Positions 17,098-26,775 of a stretch of DNA of 64,000 bases are shown piece after piece. Numbering within the stretch: the stretch's first letter is position 1; the number at the start of each line of letters is the position of its first letter. This DNA is from Ruegeria arenilitoris (GTDB lineage: Bacteria > Pseudomonadota > Alphaproteobacteria > Rhodobacterales > Rhodobacteraceae): positions 226,208 through 290,207 of the forward strand of contig NZ_WPYP01000007.1 in the NCBI RefSeq assembly GCF_013030985.1, in the 5' to 3' direction. The notes under the pieces are model-generated. The model did not search any database, was not told the DNA's origin, and saw only the letters and a list, made by a program, of their open reading frames with translations. The position numbers and the translations under genes are program-made.

Positions 17098-18714
17098 ATG
17101 ACATCCGACGCGCGCCAAACGCTGCCCACACATGAGGTCCTGAATCAACCGCCCGCGCGCGGGGATTGCAACCTTTGGAGCGCGGACCCGGTGCTGCGCA
17201 ACGTGGTTGGCTTCGTCGCAGGGCGCTCCGTACCTCTAGCGGCGTATGGCGCACATCTAGGACGCGCTGAAACCCGCGAGCTGGCGCGCGACGCGAACCG
17301 GCATCCGCCGGAACTGAAGTTGTTCGACTCGGGCGGCAGGCGTCTCGACGAGGTTCGCTTTCACCCCGCCTACCATCAGATAATGCAGATCAGCCAATCC
17401 GCCGGATACGCTGCCATACCATGGGACGGTCAGCCGGGTGGCCATAGCACCCATGCCGCGATGATCTATATGGCCAGCCAGATCGAACCCGGCCATTGCT
17501 GCCCGCTGACCATGACCTATGCGGCGTTTCCGGCGCTGACTGCCAATACGGACATCGCCGCGGTCTGGCAGTCAAAACTGACGGCACGCACATACGACCC
17601 GGCGACAAAACCAGTCACCGAGAAAACCAGCGCCACGCTGGGCATGGCGATGACCGAGAAACAGGGTGGCTCGGACCTGCGCACCAATACCACCACGGCC
17701 ACGCGGGACGGCGATCACTGGCGGCTGCGCGGGCACAAGTGGTTTTGCTCGGCCCCGATGTCGGATGGGTTCCTGACGCTGGCGCAGGCACCGGGTGGGC
17801 TGACTTGTTTCCTTGTCCCTCGCTGGCTGGAGGGCGAGCGGAACGCCATCCACCTGATGCGACTGAAGGACAAGCTGGGCAACCGATCCAATGCCTCGGC
17901 CGAAATCGAATACCACGACACGCTGGCCTATCAGTTGGGCGACGAGGGCCAAGGCGTGCACACGATCATCGAGATGGTCCACCACACGCGGCTCGATACA
18001 GCTATGGCCCCGGCGGGCCTGATGCGCGCCGCTTTGTCCGAGGCCAATCACTGGGTCACCCATCGCAGCGCCTTTCAGCGCCGGTTGATCGACCAGCCCC
18101 TGATGCGTGCGGTTCTGGCCGATCTGGTGCTGGACTGGGAAGGCGCGCTGACGCTGGGGATGCGCGTGGCGCAGGCGTTCGACGGGCAAACCGCCGAGGA
18201 CAAGGCTTTTGCCCGGATCAGCGTCGCCCTTGCCAAATTCCTGAACAGTAAACGTTGCCCCGTGGTTGTGGCCGAGGCGATGGAGGTGTTGGGCGGCATG
18301 GGTTATGTCGAGGATACCCCCCTGCCTCTGCTCTATCGCGAAGCCCCGCTGAACGGCATCTGGGAGGGGTCAGGCAACGTCATCTGCCTGGATATCCTGC
18401 GCACCCTTGCCCGAGAGCCGCTGGCCGCCGACGTGCTGCAGGGCGAACTGGATGCCGCAACGGGCGTAGATCGCGCCTATGATGCGGCCCTGAAGGCGCA
18501 TCGCGACCGCTGGCCTGACCTGCCACCCGAGGCCGAGGCGCGCTGGTTCGCTGAACGCACGGCACTGCTGCTCACGGCCTCACAACTTCTGCGCCATGCC
18601 CCCGGCGCGGTTGCCGATGGGTTCATCACCACGCGTCTTTCAGGCGATAGCGGCCGGATCCCCGGATCGGCGGCCGGGCTGGAAACGGACGCCCTGCTGG
18701 CCCGCCTGGGCTGA
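17098..18714 (+). CDS. aidB: acyl-CoA dehydrogenase of the AidB type
   Basis: A 538-residue protein close in length to E. coli AidB. Shared segments include VLNQPPA at the N-terminus, NRHPPELKLFD, RFHPAYHQIMQ, then MTEKQGGSDLRTN of the flavin site and MEVLGGMGYVE near the C-terminus. AidB is an FAD protein of the alkylation response that binds DNA; its enzymatic activity is unclear. No Ada-type operator was noticed before it. It interrupts the usual yidD-yidC neighbourhood together with ttcA and an EAL gene. Confidence 0.9.
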   Translation: MTSDARQTLPTHEVLNQPPARGDCNLWSADPVLRNVVGFVAGRSVPLAAYGAHLGRAETRELARDANRHPPELKLFDSGGRRLDEVRFHPAYHQIMQISQSAGYAAIPWDGQPGGHSTHAAMIYMASQIEPGHCCPLTMTYAAFPALTANTDIAAVWQSKLTARTYDPATKPVTEKTSATLGMAMTEKQGGSDLRTNTTTATRDGDHWRLRGHKWFCSAPMSDGFLTLAQAPGGLTCFLVPRWLEGERNAIHLMRLKDKLGNRSNASAEIEYHDTLAYQLGDEGQGVHTIIEMVHHTRLDTAMAPAGLMRAALSEANHWVTHRSAFQRRLIDQPLMRAVLADLVLDWEGALTLGMRVAQAFDGQTAEDKAFARISVALAKFLNSKRCPVVVAEAMEVLGGMGYVEDTPLPLLYREAPLNGIWEGSGNVICLDILRTLAREPLAADVLQGELDAATGVDRAYDAALKAHRDRWPDLPPEAEARWFAERTALLLTASQLLRHAPGAVADGFITTRLSGDSGRIPGSAAGLETDALLARLG

Positions 18715-18758
18715 CCCATCCCCTTGCCCGGTTAAGCCATCTGCTGTAGGGGCTGCGC

Positions 18759-19652
18759 ATGTTTGACGAAGCTGACGATATCCACCCGCTCTTTGCCGGC
18801 GCGCCCTCGACCACCGAGTTCAAGAAGCTGCGCAAACGCATCGTGCGCCAGACCCGCGAAGCCATTGAGCAGTACGGGATGGTGGACCCGTCCGCCCATG
18901 ACAAGGATGGCAAACCGCCCCGCTGGCTGGTCTGCCTGTCCGGCGGCAAAGACAGCTATACCTTACTGGCGGTGCTTTATGAGCTGAAATGGCGGGGGCT
19001 TCTGCCGGTCGACCTGCTGGCTTGCAATCTGGATCAGGGCCAGCCCGGCTTTCCCGCCACCGTCCTGCCCGAATTTCTCGAACGGATGGGCGTGCCCCAT
19101 CGCATCGAATATCAGGACACCTATTCCGTGGTGATGGACAAGGTTCCGCAGGGCCGCACCTTTTGCGCCCTGTGTTCACGCCTGCGCCGCGGCAACCTGT
19201 ATCGGATCGCGCGCGAGGAAGGTTGCAGCGCCGTGATTCTGGGCCATCACCGGGACGATATCCTCGAGACATTCTTCATGAACCTGTTCCACGGCGGGCG
19301 CCTGGCGACAATGCCGCCGAAACTGGTGAACGAAGAAGGCGACCTGTTTGTCTTTCGCCCGCTGGCCCATGTGGCGGAAGCCGACTGCGAGAAATTCGCC
19401 ACCGCGATGAAATATCCCATCATCCCCTGCGACCTGTGCGGCAGTCAGGACGGGTTGCAGCGCCAGCAGGTAAAACAGATTCTGGACCAGTGGGAAAAGA
19501 ACAGCCCTGGTCGGCGACAGGTGATGTTCCGGGCCCTGACCAACGCGCGGCCCTCGCACCTGCTGGACCCGAAATTGTTCGATTTCCAGGGCCTCACGCT
19601 AAACCCCGGCAAAAAAGACGAAAATTCGGATGAAATTCCACAGTTGCGTTAA
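18759..19652 (+). CDS. ttcA: tRNA 2-thiocytidine biosynthesis protein TtcA
   Basis: A 297-residue PP-loop ATPase. CLSGGKDS is the PP-loop, [10 protein letters not shown] carries the CxxC that ligates the Fe-S cluster, and CDLCGSQDG adds the later conserved cysteine region. The protein thiolates C32 in certain tRNAs. GGGGC lies before ATG 18759 and the gene follows aidB by 44 bases. Confidence 0.95.
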   Translation: MFDEADDIHPLFAGAPSTTEFKKLRKRIVRQTREAIEQYGMVDPSAHDKDGKPPRWLVCLSGGKDSYTLLAVLYELKWRGLLPVDLLACNLDQGQPGFPATVLPEFLERMGVPHRIEYQDTYSVVMDKVPQGRTFCALCSRLRRGNLYRIAREEGCSAVILGHHRDDILETFFMNLFHGGRLATMPPKLVNEEGDLFVFRPLAHVAEADCEKFATAMKYPIIPCDLCGSQDGLQRQQVKQILDQWEKNSPGRRQVMFRALTNARPSHLLDPKLFDFQGLTLNPGKKDENSDEIPQLR

Positions 19653-19724
19653 CGTCTGACTCAGAATGGTTTTCTACGGTTGCCCAATACGTGCTATGCC
19701 TAAACGTAGAGGCCCAGAAAACCG

Positions 19725-21269
19725 ATGTGGAAACATATCTCAGTTGAACGCGTTCTCGATGCTCTTACTTCGGTTCTGAGCGGCCCTGCCGCTTTGGCCT
19801 TTGTCCCGGCGATCAGCCTTGCCGCATTCTGGATCGGCGGGGAACGAGCGCTGGTGGTCGTCGCTTTCTGCCTACCGCTGATTTACCTAGGCGCCGCCGC
19901 GATTGACGCCCGGTCCGATCAGCGGCGCCAACGACGCAACCCGCCCGGTGGCATGATGACCATCGACGCCTTCGCCACGGAACTGGAGGGTTTTTTCAAG
20001 GCATTCACGCCCGGCGGCGCGGATTCGGCCTGCATCCTCGTTGCGCTGGATGACTACCCGGATTTTCTGGACCTGCACGGCAACGCCGCCGCCGATCATC
20101 TGGCGGACCAGTTCGGCCACCGCATCCTTTCGGTCATCCGAACGCAGGATATCGTGACCCGGCTGGACAAGAACAAGATCGCAATTGGCCTGCACCCTTC
20201 GCACCAGTTGGATCTTGAGGCCTGTATTCAAATGGCCGGGCGCATTCAGTCCGTCGTGGAGGAACCTTTTATGCTCAACGGCACGAGCGTGTATGTGTCC
20301 TGCTCGATCGGGTTCAGCCAGCTGTCCAGCGCAGCTGATAGCCGATACGAGGATTGGATCGACGCCGCCTCGGCCGCATTGAGCGAAGCGCAAAGGAACG
20401 GACCATCGACCATTCGCGCCTTTTCCAGCGAAACGCAGCGCCGTTCGCGTATTCGGGCCAATTTGCGCAAAGAGTTCGAGGCAGCTCTGGACAATAGTGA
20501 AATCCGCCCGTGGTACCAACCTCAGATTTCGACCGATACCGGGCGTGTCACGGGGTTCGAGGCGCTGGCCCGCTGGGAGCATCCGCAAAAAGGGGTCCTG
20601 AGCCCGCAGGTCTTCCTGCCCTTCGCCGAACAGGCCGAACTGATGGAGAGGCTTGGCCAGGCGATGCGGCACCACGCCTTTGCCGCCATGCGCGATTGGG
20701 ATCGCGCCGGGATCGTGGTGCCACGGATCGGGGTGAACTTCTCATCCGATGAGCTGCGCGACCCCGCCCTGATCGACCGGCTGAAATGGGAGCTGGACCA
20801 GAATGACCTGACGCCCGACCGGCTGGCGGTTGAGATTCTGGAAACCGTGTTCTCACGTCGGCCAGACGATGTGATCACCCGCAACGTGACCAGCATGTCC
20901 AAACTGGGGTGCTGCATTGATCTGGATGACTTCGGCACCGGACATGCCTCGATTGCGTCGATCAAGCGCTTCAATGTCTCGCGGATCAAAATCGACCGGT
21001 CCTTTGTTGCCAAGGCGGATCGTGACGCTGGCCAGCAGCAACTGGTAAGCGCCATCCTGACCATGGCCGAACGCCTGAACGTCGAAACGCTGGCCGAAGG
21101 GGTCGAGACCCCCGGTGAACACGCCCTGATGGCGCAATTGGGATGCAACCATGTTCAGGGGTTCGGGATTGGCAAACCGATGCCGTTTGAAAAGACACTG
21201 GACTGGGTCGCGGCACATCAGAACAAGGTCAACGGAATGCCGAAGATCGGGCGCAAGACCGGCCAGTAA
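19725..21269 (+). CDS. c-di-GMP phosphodiesterase with degenerate GGDEF and EAL domains
   Basis: A 514-residue protein. Two hydrophobic segments lie near residues 18-68, so it is membrane-attached. A GGDEF-like domain follows, but the signature position reads RLDKNKIAIGL, without GG(D/E)EF, so cyclase activity is not expected. The EAL domain (about 245-500) keeps FEALARWEHP, NFSSDELRD, EILETVF, DDFGTGHAS, KIDRSFV and EGVE, all catalytic motifs. It should hydrolyse c-di-GMP, with the degenerate domain as a possible GTP sensor. It lies between ttcA and yidC. Confidence 0.9.
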   Translation: MWKHISVERVLDALTSVLSGPAALAFVPAISLAAFWIGGERALVVVAFCLPLIYLGAAAIDARSDQRRQRRNPPGGMMTIDAFATELEGFFKAFTPGGADSACILVALDDYPDFLDLHGNAAADHLADQFGHRILSVIRTQDIVTRLDKNKIAIGLHPSHQLDLEACIQMAGRIQSVVEEPFMLNGTSVYVSCSIGFSQLSSAADSRYEDWIDAASAALSEAQRNGPSTIRAFSSETQRRSRIRANLRKEFEAALDNSEIRPWYQPQISTDTGRVTGFEALARWEHPQKGVLSPQVFLPFAEQAELMERLGQAMRHHAFAAMRDWDRAGIVVPRIGVNFSSDELRDPALIDRLKWELDQNDLTPDRLAVEILETVFSRRPDDVITRNVTSMSKLGCCIDLDDFGTGHASIASIKRFNVSRIKIDRSFVAKADRDAGQQQLVSAILTMAERLNVETLAEGVETPGEHALMAQLGCNHVQGFGIGKPMPFEKTLDWVAAHQNKVNGMPKIGRKTGQ

Positions 21270-21392
21270 TCGCAAATTTACGCCACAGAAACGCAATCCG
21301 TGTGGAATTGACAGGCGATTCCGCTTGACCTTTGGGCCTGCACTCTGTTGAACCCACCGGGTGTGTTTCACTGCTTAAGGTGGCTGTCCCAG

Positions 21393-23222
21393 ATGGACGA
21401 TCAGAACAAGAATCTCATCCTTGCAACCGCGCTCAGCTTTGTCGTGATCCTTGTTTGGTTCGTGCTGTTCCCTCCGCCGGAACAAGCGCCCGCACCGGAT
21501 CAGGCCGAGATTACCGCCGTCGAGGGCGATGAGGTTCAAACTCCAAGCGCCGCAGGCTCCAGCACCGTTGGAGAAGCGACAACCGCCGCTGAGGAAACCC
21601 TGCCCGAAGAACAGGCCCCGCGAGTCGAGATCGACACGCCTCGTCTGAAGGGTAGCCTGTCGCTGTCGGGCGGCCGCATCGATGAGCTGTTCCTGAAGGA
21701 CTACAAGGTCTCGATCGAAGAAGGCGCGCCGATTGTCGAGCTTCTGTCTCCGGTCGGATCGGATTCGGCGTATTATGCCCTCTATGGCTGGGCGCCGGGC
21801 GCCGGAGTGGCTAGCGCGGACGTGCCCGGCCCGAATACACTGTGGACGGTAGAAGAGGGTGAGGCGCTGGGCGTCGACACACCGATTACCCTGAAATGGG
21901 ACAACGGTAACGGTCTGACCTTCCGCCGCACGATCTCGGTGGATCAGGACTATATGTTCACGGTCAACCAATCCGTCGAAAACAACACACAGGCGCCGGT
22001 TGGAATGGCCCCCTACGGCATTCTGGCGCGCCACGGCATTGGCGAAGATGGCGACCTGCCCGACCTGAAAAACTTCTTCATTCTGCACGAAGGCGTGATC
22101 GGCATGGCCGACGGCACGCTGGCCGAGGTCGACTATGGCGATGTCCGTGATTTCGATATCGACCCGAACGAACGGGCGCAGGCCGAGGTCTATCAGGTCA
22201 AGGAAGACGGCTGGATCGGCTTTACCGACCACTACTGGATGACAACGCTGATCCCCGAACCGGGGACCGCGTTCAAAGCCGCTGCGAAATATGACGCCCG
22301 CCGCAAGATTTATCAGACCGAAACGGTTCTTCCGACCGTGAACGTTGCCCCCGGTGCGACGGAAGAGGTCACCACACAGCTGTTCGCGGGCGCCAAGGAA
22401 TGGGAAACTATCCGTGAGTATCAAGCGGAAGGTGTCCAGAAGTTCATCGACAGCATCGACTGGGGCTGGTTCTTCTTCCTGACCAAGCCGATCTTCTGGC
22501 TGCTGCACAACATCAACGCCCTGATCGGCAACATGGGCTGGTCCATCATCGGCCTGACCCTGATCATCAAGGCGATCCTGTTCCCGCTGGCGTTCAAGTC
22601 CTACGTCTCGATGGCGAAGATGAAGGAGTTGCAGCCGCAGATGGAAGCCCTGAAAGAGGCCGCTGGCGACGACCGTCAGAAGATGCAGCAAGGCATGATG
22701 GAGCTGTACAAGAAGGAAAAGGTGAACCCCGCCGCAGGCTGTCTGCCGATCCTGATGCAGATTCCGATCTTCTTCTCGCTGTACAAGGTGATCTTCGTCA
22801 CCATCGAACTGCGTCAGGCCCCATGGTTCGGCCCGTTCCAGGACCTGAGCGCGCCGGATCCGACCTCGATCATGAACCTGTTCGGCCTGCTGCCCTTTGC
22901 TGGTCCGCAGCCCGACAGCCTCATGGCGCTGATCTTCATCGGCATCCTGCCGCTGCTGCTGGGTATCTCGATGTGGCTGCAACAAAAGCTGAACCCGGCA
23001 CCAACCGATCCGACGCAGGCGATGATCTTTGCCTGGATGCCGTGGGTGTTCATGTTCATGCTGGGCAGCTTTGCCAGCGGGCTGGTGGTCTACTGGATCG
23101 CGAACAACACGATCACGTTTACTCAGCAGTACCTGATCATGCGCAGCCAGGGTTATAAGCCGGACGTTTTCGGCAACATCAAATCCGGCTTCAAGCGTAC
23201 TCCGAAAACGGATGATAAATGA
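21393..23222 (+). CDS. yidC: membrane protein insertase YidC
   Basis: A 609-residue inner-membrane insertase. It has the N-terminal membrane anchor NLILATALSFVVILVWFV, a long periplasmic beta domain and a C-terminal core of five membrane segments with KMKELQPQMEALKEAAG, NPAAGCLPILMQIPIFFSLYKV and SGLVVYWIANNTIT. ATG 21393 follows AAGGTGG at good distance; an earlier in-frame ATG at 21348 lacks a site and would add 15 poorly fitting residues. The stop overlaps the next gene (ATGA). Confidence 0.97.
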   Translation: MDDQNKNLILATALSFVVILVWFVLFPPPEQAPAPDQAEITAVEGDEVQTPSAAGSSTVGEATTAAEETLPEEQAPRVEIDTPRLKGSLSLSGGRIDELFLKDYKVSIEEGAPIVELLSPVGSDSAYYALYGWAPGAGVASADVPGPNTLWTVEEGEALGVDTPITLKWDNGNGLTFRRTISVDQDYMFTVNQSVENNTQAPVGMAPYGILARHGIGEDGDLPDLKNFFILHEGVIGMADGTLAEVDYGDVRDFDIDPNERAQAEVYQVKEDGWIGFTDHYWMTTLIPEPGTAFKAAAKYDARRKIYQTETVLPTVNVAPGATEEVTTQLFAGAKEWETIREYQAEGVQKFIDSIDWGWFFFLTKPIFWLLHNINALIGNMGWSIIGLTLIIKAILFPLAFKSYVSMAKMKELQPQMEALKEAAGDDRQKMQQGMMELYKKEKVNPAAGCLPILMQIPIFFSLYKVIFVTIELRQAPWFGPFQDLSAPDPTSIMNLFGLLPFAGPQPDSLMALIFIGILPLLLGISMWLQQKLNPAPTDPTQAMIFAWMPWVFMFMLGSFASGLVVYWIANNTITFTQQYLIMRSQGYKPDVFGNIKSGFKRTPKTDDK

Positions 23223-23956
23223 CAGCTGAAGTGACCCAGCTTTGCCGGCACCCGATCAAAAGCCATGGTCGGGAAACTGTCGCAACCGTAAACGTGATCC
23301 CCGGGCAGACCATGCCCGGGGATCGTGTTTGGGCGGTTGCGCATGAGGCGTCCAAGGCGGACGGCTCGGTATGGGTGCCGTGCGCCAATTTCAGCCGGGG
23401 CGCGAAAGCGCCGAAGCTGATGGCAATCTCGGCGCTGTACAACGGTGAAACCCTGACATTGTCCCACCCAGACCGTCCGGATCTGACCTTTGCCCCCGAC
23501 AGTGAACAGCAAGTGTTTCTGGACTGGGTCAAACCCCTGATGCCCGCTGACCGGGCCGCCTCGGCGCGGATCATCCGGGTGCCGGGGCGTGGCATGACCG
23601 ACAGCGATTTCCCCTCGATCAGCCTGTGCAACATGGCGTCTCATCGCGCGGTTGGCCAAAAGCTGGGCCAGGACCTGTCGATCCACCGCTGGCGCGGCAA
23701 TATCTGGTTCGATGGCATGCCCCTATGGGAAGAATTCGAGTGGCTGGGCCGCGAGGTTCAGATCGGCGAGGCCGTGTTCCGCGTTCGTGAACGCATCACA
23801 CGCTGTCTGGCAACAACGGCCAACCCGGACACGGGCATCCGTGATGCAGACACATTGGGCACGCTGGAATCCTGGGGCCACAAGGATTTTGGTGTCTATG
23901 CCGAGGTTCTTAAAGGCGGCGCAATCTCGGTTGGCGATAAGGTAGAATTGCTATGA
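23219..23956 (+). CDS. MOSC domain protein
   Basis: A 245-residue protein with an N-terminal beta-barrel-like start (VTQLCRHPIKSHGRE) and a MOSC sulfurase core. GDRVWAVAHE, RVRERITRCLATTANPDTG and GHKDFGVYAEVLKGG are typical. The cysteine of RCLATT sits where MOSC proteins bind sulfur or a molybdenum-cofactor ligand. Substrate unknown. Its four-base overlaps with yidC and with yihA mark an operon; the yidC-MOSC-yihA order is common in Rhodobacteraceae. Confidence 0.88.
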   Translation: MTAEVTQLCRHPIKSHGRETVATVNVIPGQTMPGDRVWAVAHEASKADGSVWVPCANFSRGAKAPKLMAISALYNGETLTLSHPDRPDLTFAPDSEQQVFLDWVKPLMPADRAASARIIRVPGRGMTDSDFPSISLCNMASHRAVGQKLGQDLSIHRWRGNIWFDGMPLWEEFEWLGREVQIGEAVFRVRERITRCLATTANPDTGIRDADTLGTLESWGHKDFGVYAEVLKGGAISVGDKVELL

Positions 23957-24606
23957 GCACCCTCCCCTTCCCTCTGGCTGAAGACCCCGATGAGTTCGCG
24001 CAGGAGCGTGGCCGCAAGCTGTTCGCTGGCGAGTCCGAGTTCGTCAAAGGCGTGGTCGCCATGAATGGCCTGCCCGCGCCCGACCGGCTGGAGGTCTGCT
24101 TTGCCGGTCGCTCGAACGTGGGCAAGTCCAGCCTAATCAACGCACTGACCGGCACCAAGGGGCTGGCGCGCGCGTCAAACACGCCGGGCCGCACGCAAGA
24201 GATCAACTTTTTTACCCAAGGTCCCGAGCTCTATCTGGTCGACCTGCCCGGCTATGGCTATGCCAACGCTCCGGTGAAGGTGGTGGAAAAGTGGCAGCGG
24301 CTGCTGAAACAGTACCTGAGCGGTCGCCAGACCCTGCGCCGGGCCTTTGTCCTGATCGACTCGCGCCATGGGGTGAAACCGGTGGATGCCGAGATCATGA
24401 AGCTGTTGGACACCAGCGCCGTGACCTTTCAATGCGTGATGACCAAGGCCGACAAGGTCAAGGCCAAGGATCGGGAAAAGGTACTGGAACAGGTGCGTGG
24501 AGCGCTGTCGAAACACCCGGCGGCCTTCCCGGAAATCGTGCTGACCTCGTCTGAAAAGGGTGACGGTATCCCCACTCTGCGTTCGATCATCGCACATCTG
24601 GAATAG
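23953..24606 (+). CDS. yihA: ribosome biogenesis GTPase YihA/YsxC
   Basis: A 217-residue EngB-type GTPase. G1 GRSNVGKSS, G3 DLPGYG and G4 TKAD are intact, with TPGRTQEINFF between them as switch I. The family acts in large-subunit assembly. Coupled by a four-base overlap to the MOSC gene. Confidence 0.96.
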   Translation: MSTLPFPLAEDPDEFAQERGRKLFAGESEFVKGVVAMNGLPAPDRLEVCFAGRSNVGKSSLINALTGTKGLARASNTPGRTQEINFFTQGPELYLVDLPGYGYANAPVKVVEKWQRLLKQYLSGRQTLRRAFVLIDSRHGVKPVDAEIMKLLDTSAVTFQCVMTKADKVKAKDREKVLEQVRGALSKHPAAFPEIVLTSSEKGDGIPTLRSIIAHLE

Positions 24607-24666
24607 CTTGCCTCTTGGCAGCACCGAGCAAAGGCCCTAACACGGAACGTCAAAGGGACCTAAGCC

Positions 24667-25530
24667 ATGAAGACACGAGATATGAACCGGGATTGGATCG
24701 CCACCGCCGCCACTTTGAACAGCGCCTTGCCCTATCTGCAGCGCTATGACGGCGCGATTGTCGTCATCAAACTGGGCGGTCACGCCATGGGCAGCGACGA
24801 GGCGATGGAAAGCTTTGCCCGTGACGTCGTGCTGATGCGTCAGGTCGGCGTGAACCCGGTGATCGTGCATGGCGGCGGTCCGATGATCAACGCGATGCTG
24901 GATCAGCTGAATATCCAATCCGAATTCGTGAACGGCAAGCGGGTGACCGACAAAGCCACCGTCGAGGTGGTCGAGATGGTTCTGTCCGGCCTCGTCAACA
25001 AACGCATCGTTCAGGCGATCAATGGTCAGGGCGGTACGGCCGTCGGCCTGTCGGGTAAGGACGCGAACCTGATGGTCTGTGATCAGGCCGATCCCGCGCT
25101 GGGGTTTGTCGGCTCTCCGTCCACGATGGACCCGAAAATTCTGCACGACCTGTTCGCCCATGATGTGATCCCTGTGATCGCTCCTCTGGGCGCGGGCAAG
25201 AACGGAGAGACCTTCAACATCAATGGGGATACGGCAGCCGGGGCCATCGCATCCGCGCTCAAGGCAGACCGGCTCCTGTTGCTGACGGACGTGTCGGGCG
25301 TCAAGAACGCCGCCGGAGAGGTCGTGACCGAGCTGAAAGCTGGTCAGATTCGCGAGATGACGATGGAAGGCACCATCGCGGGCGGCATGATCCCCAAGAC
25401 GGAAACGGCGCTGGATGCGCTGCACAGCGGTGTGCGGGCGGTTGTCATTCTGGACGGTCGCGCGCCCAATGCGGTCCTGCTGGAACTGTATACCGAGCAC
25501 GGTGCCGGGTCACTGATCCGCCCCGATTGA
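24667..25530 (+). CDS. argB: acetylglutamate kinase
   Basis: A 287-residue amino-acid kinase. [21 protein letters not shown] and [14 protein letters not shown] are the phosphate- and substrate-binding segments of ArgB. It phosphorylates N-acetylglutamate in arginine synthesis; the N-terminal helix suggests the hexameric, arginine-inhibited form, which is inference. AAGGGACC precedes ATG 24667. Confidence 0.97.
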   Translation: MKTRDMNRDWIATAATLNSALPYLQRYDGAIVVIKLGGHAMGSDEAMESFARDVVLMRQVGVNPVIVHGGGPMINAMLDQLNIQSEFVNGKRVTDKATVEVVEMVLSGLVNKRIVQAINGQGGTAVGLSGKDANLMVCDQADPALGFVGSPSTMDPKILHDLFAHDVIPVIAPLGAGKNGETFNINGDTAAGAIASALKADRLLLLTDVSGVKNAAGEVVTELKAGQIREMTMEGTIAGGMIPKTETALDALHSGVRAVVILDGRAPNAVLLELYTEHGAGSLIRPD

Positions 25531-25549
25531 CGTAACCCGCGGAGGAGAG

Positions 25550-26236
25550 ATGAACGGACACCCCCCACCCTCCTCTTACGCGGCAGCAATCAGCTATGGT
25601 TGGGTAATGCGTGCGGCGCATCAGGCGGGCCTGATCGTCATGGGTGCGACGCATCCAAGACGCAGTGGCGCCAAGGGTCTGGACGGGGGAACCCTGGTTC
25701 TTTTAGGCGCGGGCTCGGCTTTCTGGCCTGTCTTGAAGGCGTCCCCGGAATGGTCGGGGCCCGACCCGGTGGACCGATGGTCCAGCCGCGTCATTGGTCA
25801 GATGGCACAGGATCTGGGCGCGCAGGCCTATTTTCCGTTTGGCGGACCACCCTATGCGCCCTTCATTGACTGGGCGTTGAAATCCGGGCGCACCTTCAGC
25901 AGCCCGGTTGGCGCTTTGGTGCATGACACCGTGGGTATGATGATCTCGTATCGCGGGGCGCTGCATTTCGCACGGGAATTCGACATCCCTGAAGGCAGCA
26001 GCGCGTCGCCCTGCACGGATTGCCCGGCGCCCTGTGCAACCTCCTGCCCGGTCCAGGCCCTGAACACCCGAGACTTTTATGACGTACCCGCCTGTCACGC
26101 ACATCTATCCACACCTGAAGGCCAGACCTGCATGACCGGTGGCTGCCTTGCGCGGCTGTCCTGCCCGCTCAGCGTAGGTGCAGAGCGCGACCCGGAACAA
26201 TCCGCCCACCATATGAGAGCGTTTCACCCATCATGA
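25550..26236 (+). CDS. ferredoxin-like 4Fe-4S protein
   Basis: A 228-residue cytoplasmic protein found beside argB in related genomes but not functionally defined. Cysteines cluster as CTDCPAPCATSCP (about 163-175), followed further on by C, CMTGGC and C before PLSV. This arrangement resembles the Fe-S part of epoxyqueuosine-reductase-like proteins without their cobalamin domain. GGAGGAGAG directly precedes the ATG. Its stop overlaps the next start, so it is coupled to the phosphatase gene. Confidence 0.7.
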   Translation: MNGHPPPSSYAAAISYGWVMRAAHQAGLIVMGATHPRRSGAKGLDGGTLVLLGAGSAFWPVLKASPEWSGPDPVDRWSSRVIGQMAQDLGAQAYFPFGGPPYAPFIDWALKSGRTFSSPVGALVHDTVGMMISYRGALHFAREFDIPEGSSASPCTDCPAPCATSCPVQALNTRDFYDVPACHAHLSTPEGQTCMTGGCLARLSCPLSVGAERDPEQSAHHMRAFHPS

Positions 26237-26730
26237 CCCGCACCCTGATCCTGACCCGCCATGCGAAATCCAGTTGGGACAGTCCGGCTCTTACTGATCA
26301 CGACCGCCCCCTGAACAAGCGCGGGCGCAAATCGGCTCCAGCAATTGCCGGTTGGCTGCGCGAAAACGGCTGGCTGCCGGATGAGGTGCTCAGTTCGACC
26401 TCGACCCGCACGCGCGAGACCTGGGAACGTATGGACCTGCAAGCGGACAAGGTCCGTTTTCACCGCACGCTCTACCACGCGGCCCCCGAGGACATGCTGA
26501 TCGAGCTTTCGGGCGCCACGGAGCCCGCGGTGCTGATGCTGGGCCACAACCCCGGCATTGCCGCTTTTGCCAGCCGTATTGTCCGACGGGCCCCAGACCA
26601 TGCGCGGTTTCATGACTACCCGACCTGCGCCACGACCGTGATCCGGTTTGACATCGACGACTGGGCGCATGTTCAGTGGCACAGCGGCAACGTGCAGGGA
26701 TTTGCCATTCCTCGCGAGTTGCTGGAATGA
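26233..26730 (+). CDS. SixA-type histidine phosphatase
   Basis: A 165-residue histidine phosphatase of the short SixA branch. LTRHAKSSW contains the RH catalytic pair, EVLSSTSTRTRET the second Arg region and LGHNPG the second His. SixA removes phosphate from phosphohistidine in phosphorelays; the substrate here is unknown. Last gene of the plus-strand block, followed by a strong terminator. Confidence 0.88.
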   Translation: MTRTLILTRHAKSSWDSPALTDHDRPLNKRGRKSAPAIAGWLRENGWLPDEVLSSTSTRTRETWERMDLQADKVRFHRTLYHAAPEDMLIELSGATEPAVLMLGHNPGIAAFASRIVRRAPDHARFHDYPTCATTVIRFDIDDWAHVQWHSGNVQGFAIPRELLE

Positions 26731-26731
26731 A

Positions 26732-26758
26732 AAAAGGCGGGGCAAAACCCCGCCTTTT
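26732..26758. terminator. bidirectional intrinsic terminator
   Basis: An 11-bp perfect stem AAAAGGCGGGG / CCCCGCCTTTT with loop CAAAA lies between convergent genes. The A- and T-runs at the ends allow termination in both directions, for the phosphatase gene and for aapP. Confidence 0.92.
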
Positions 26759-26775
26759 CATCCGTTTCACTGGGA

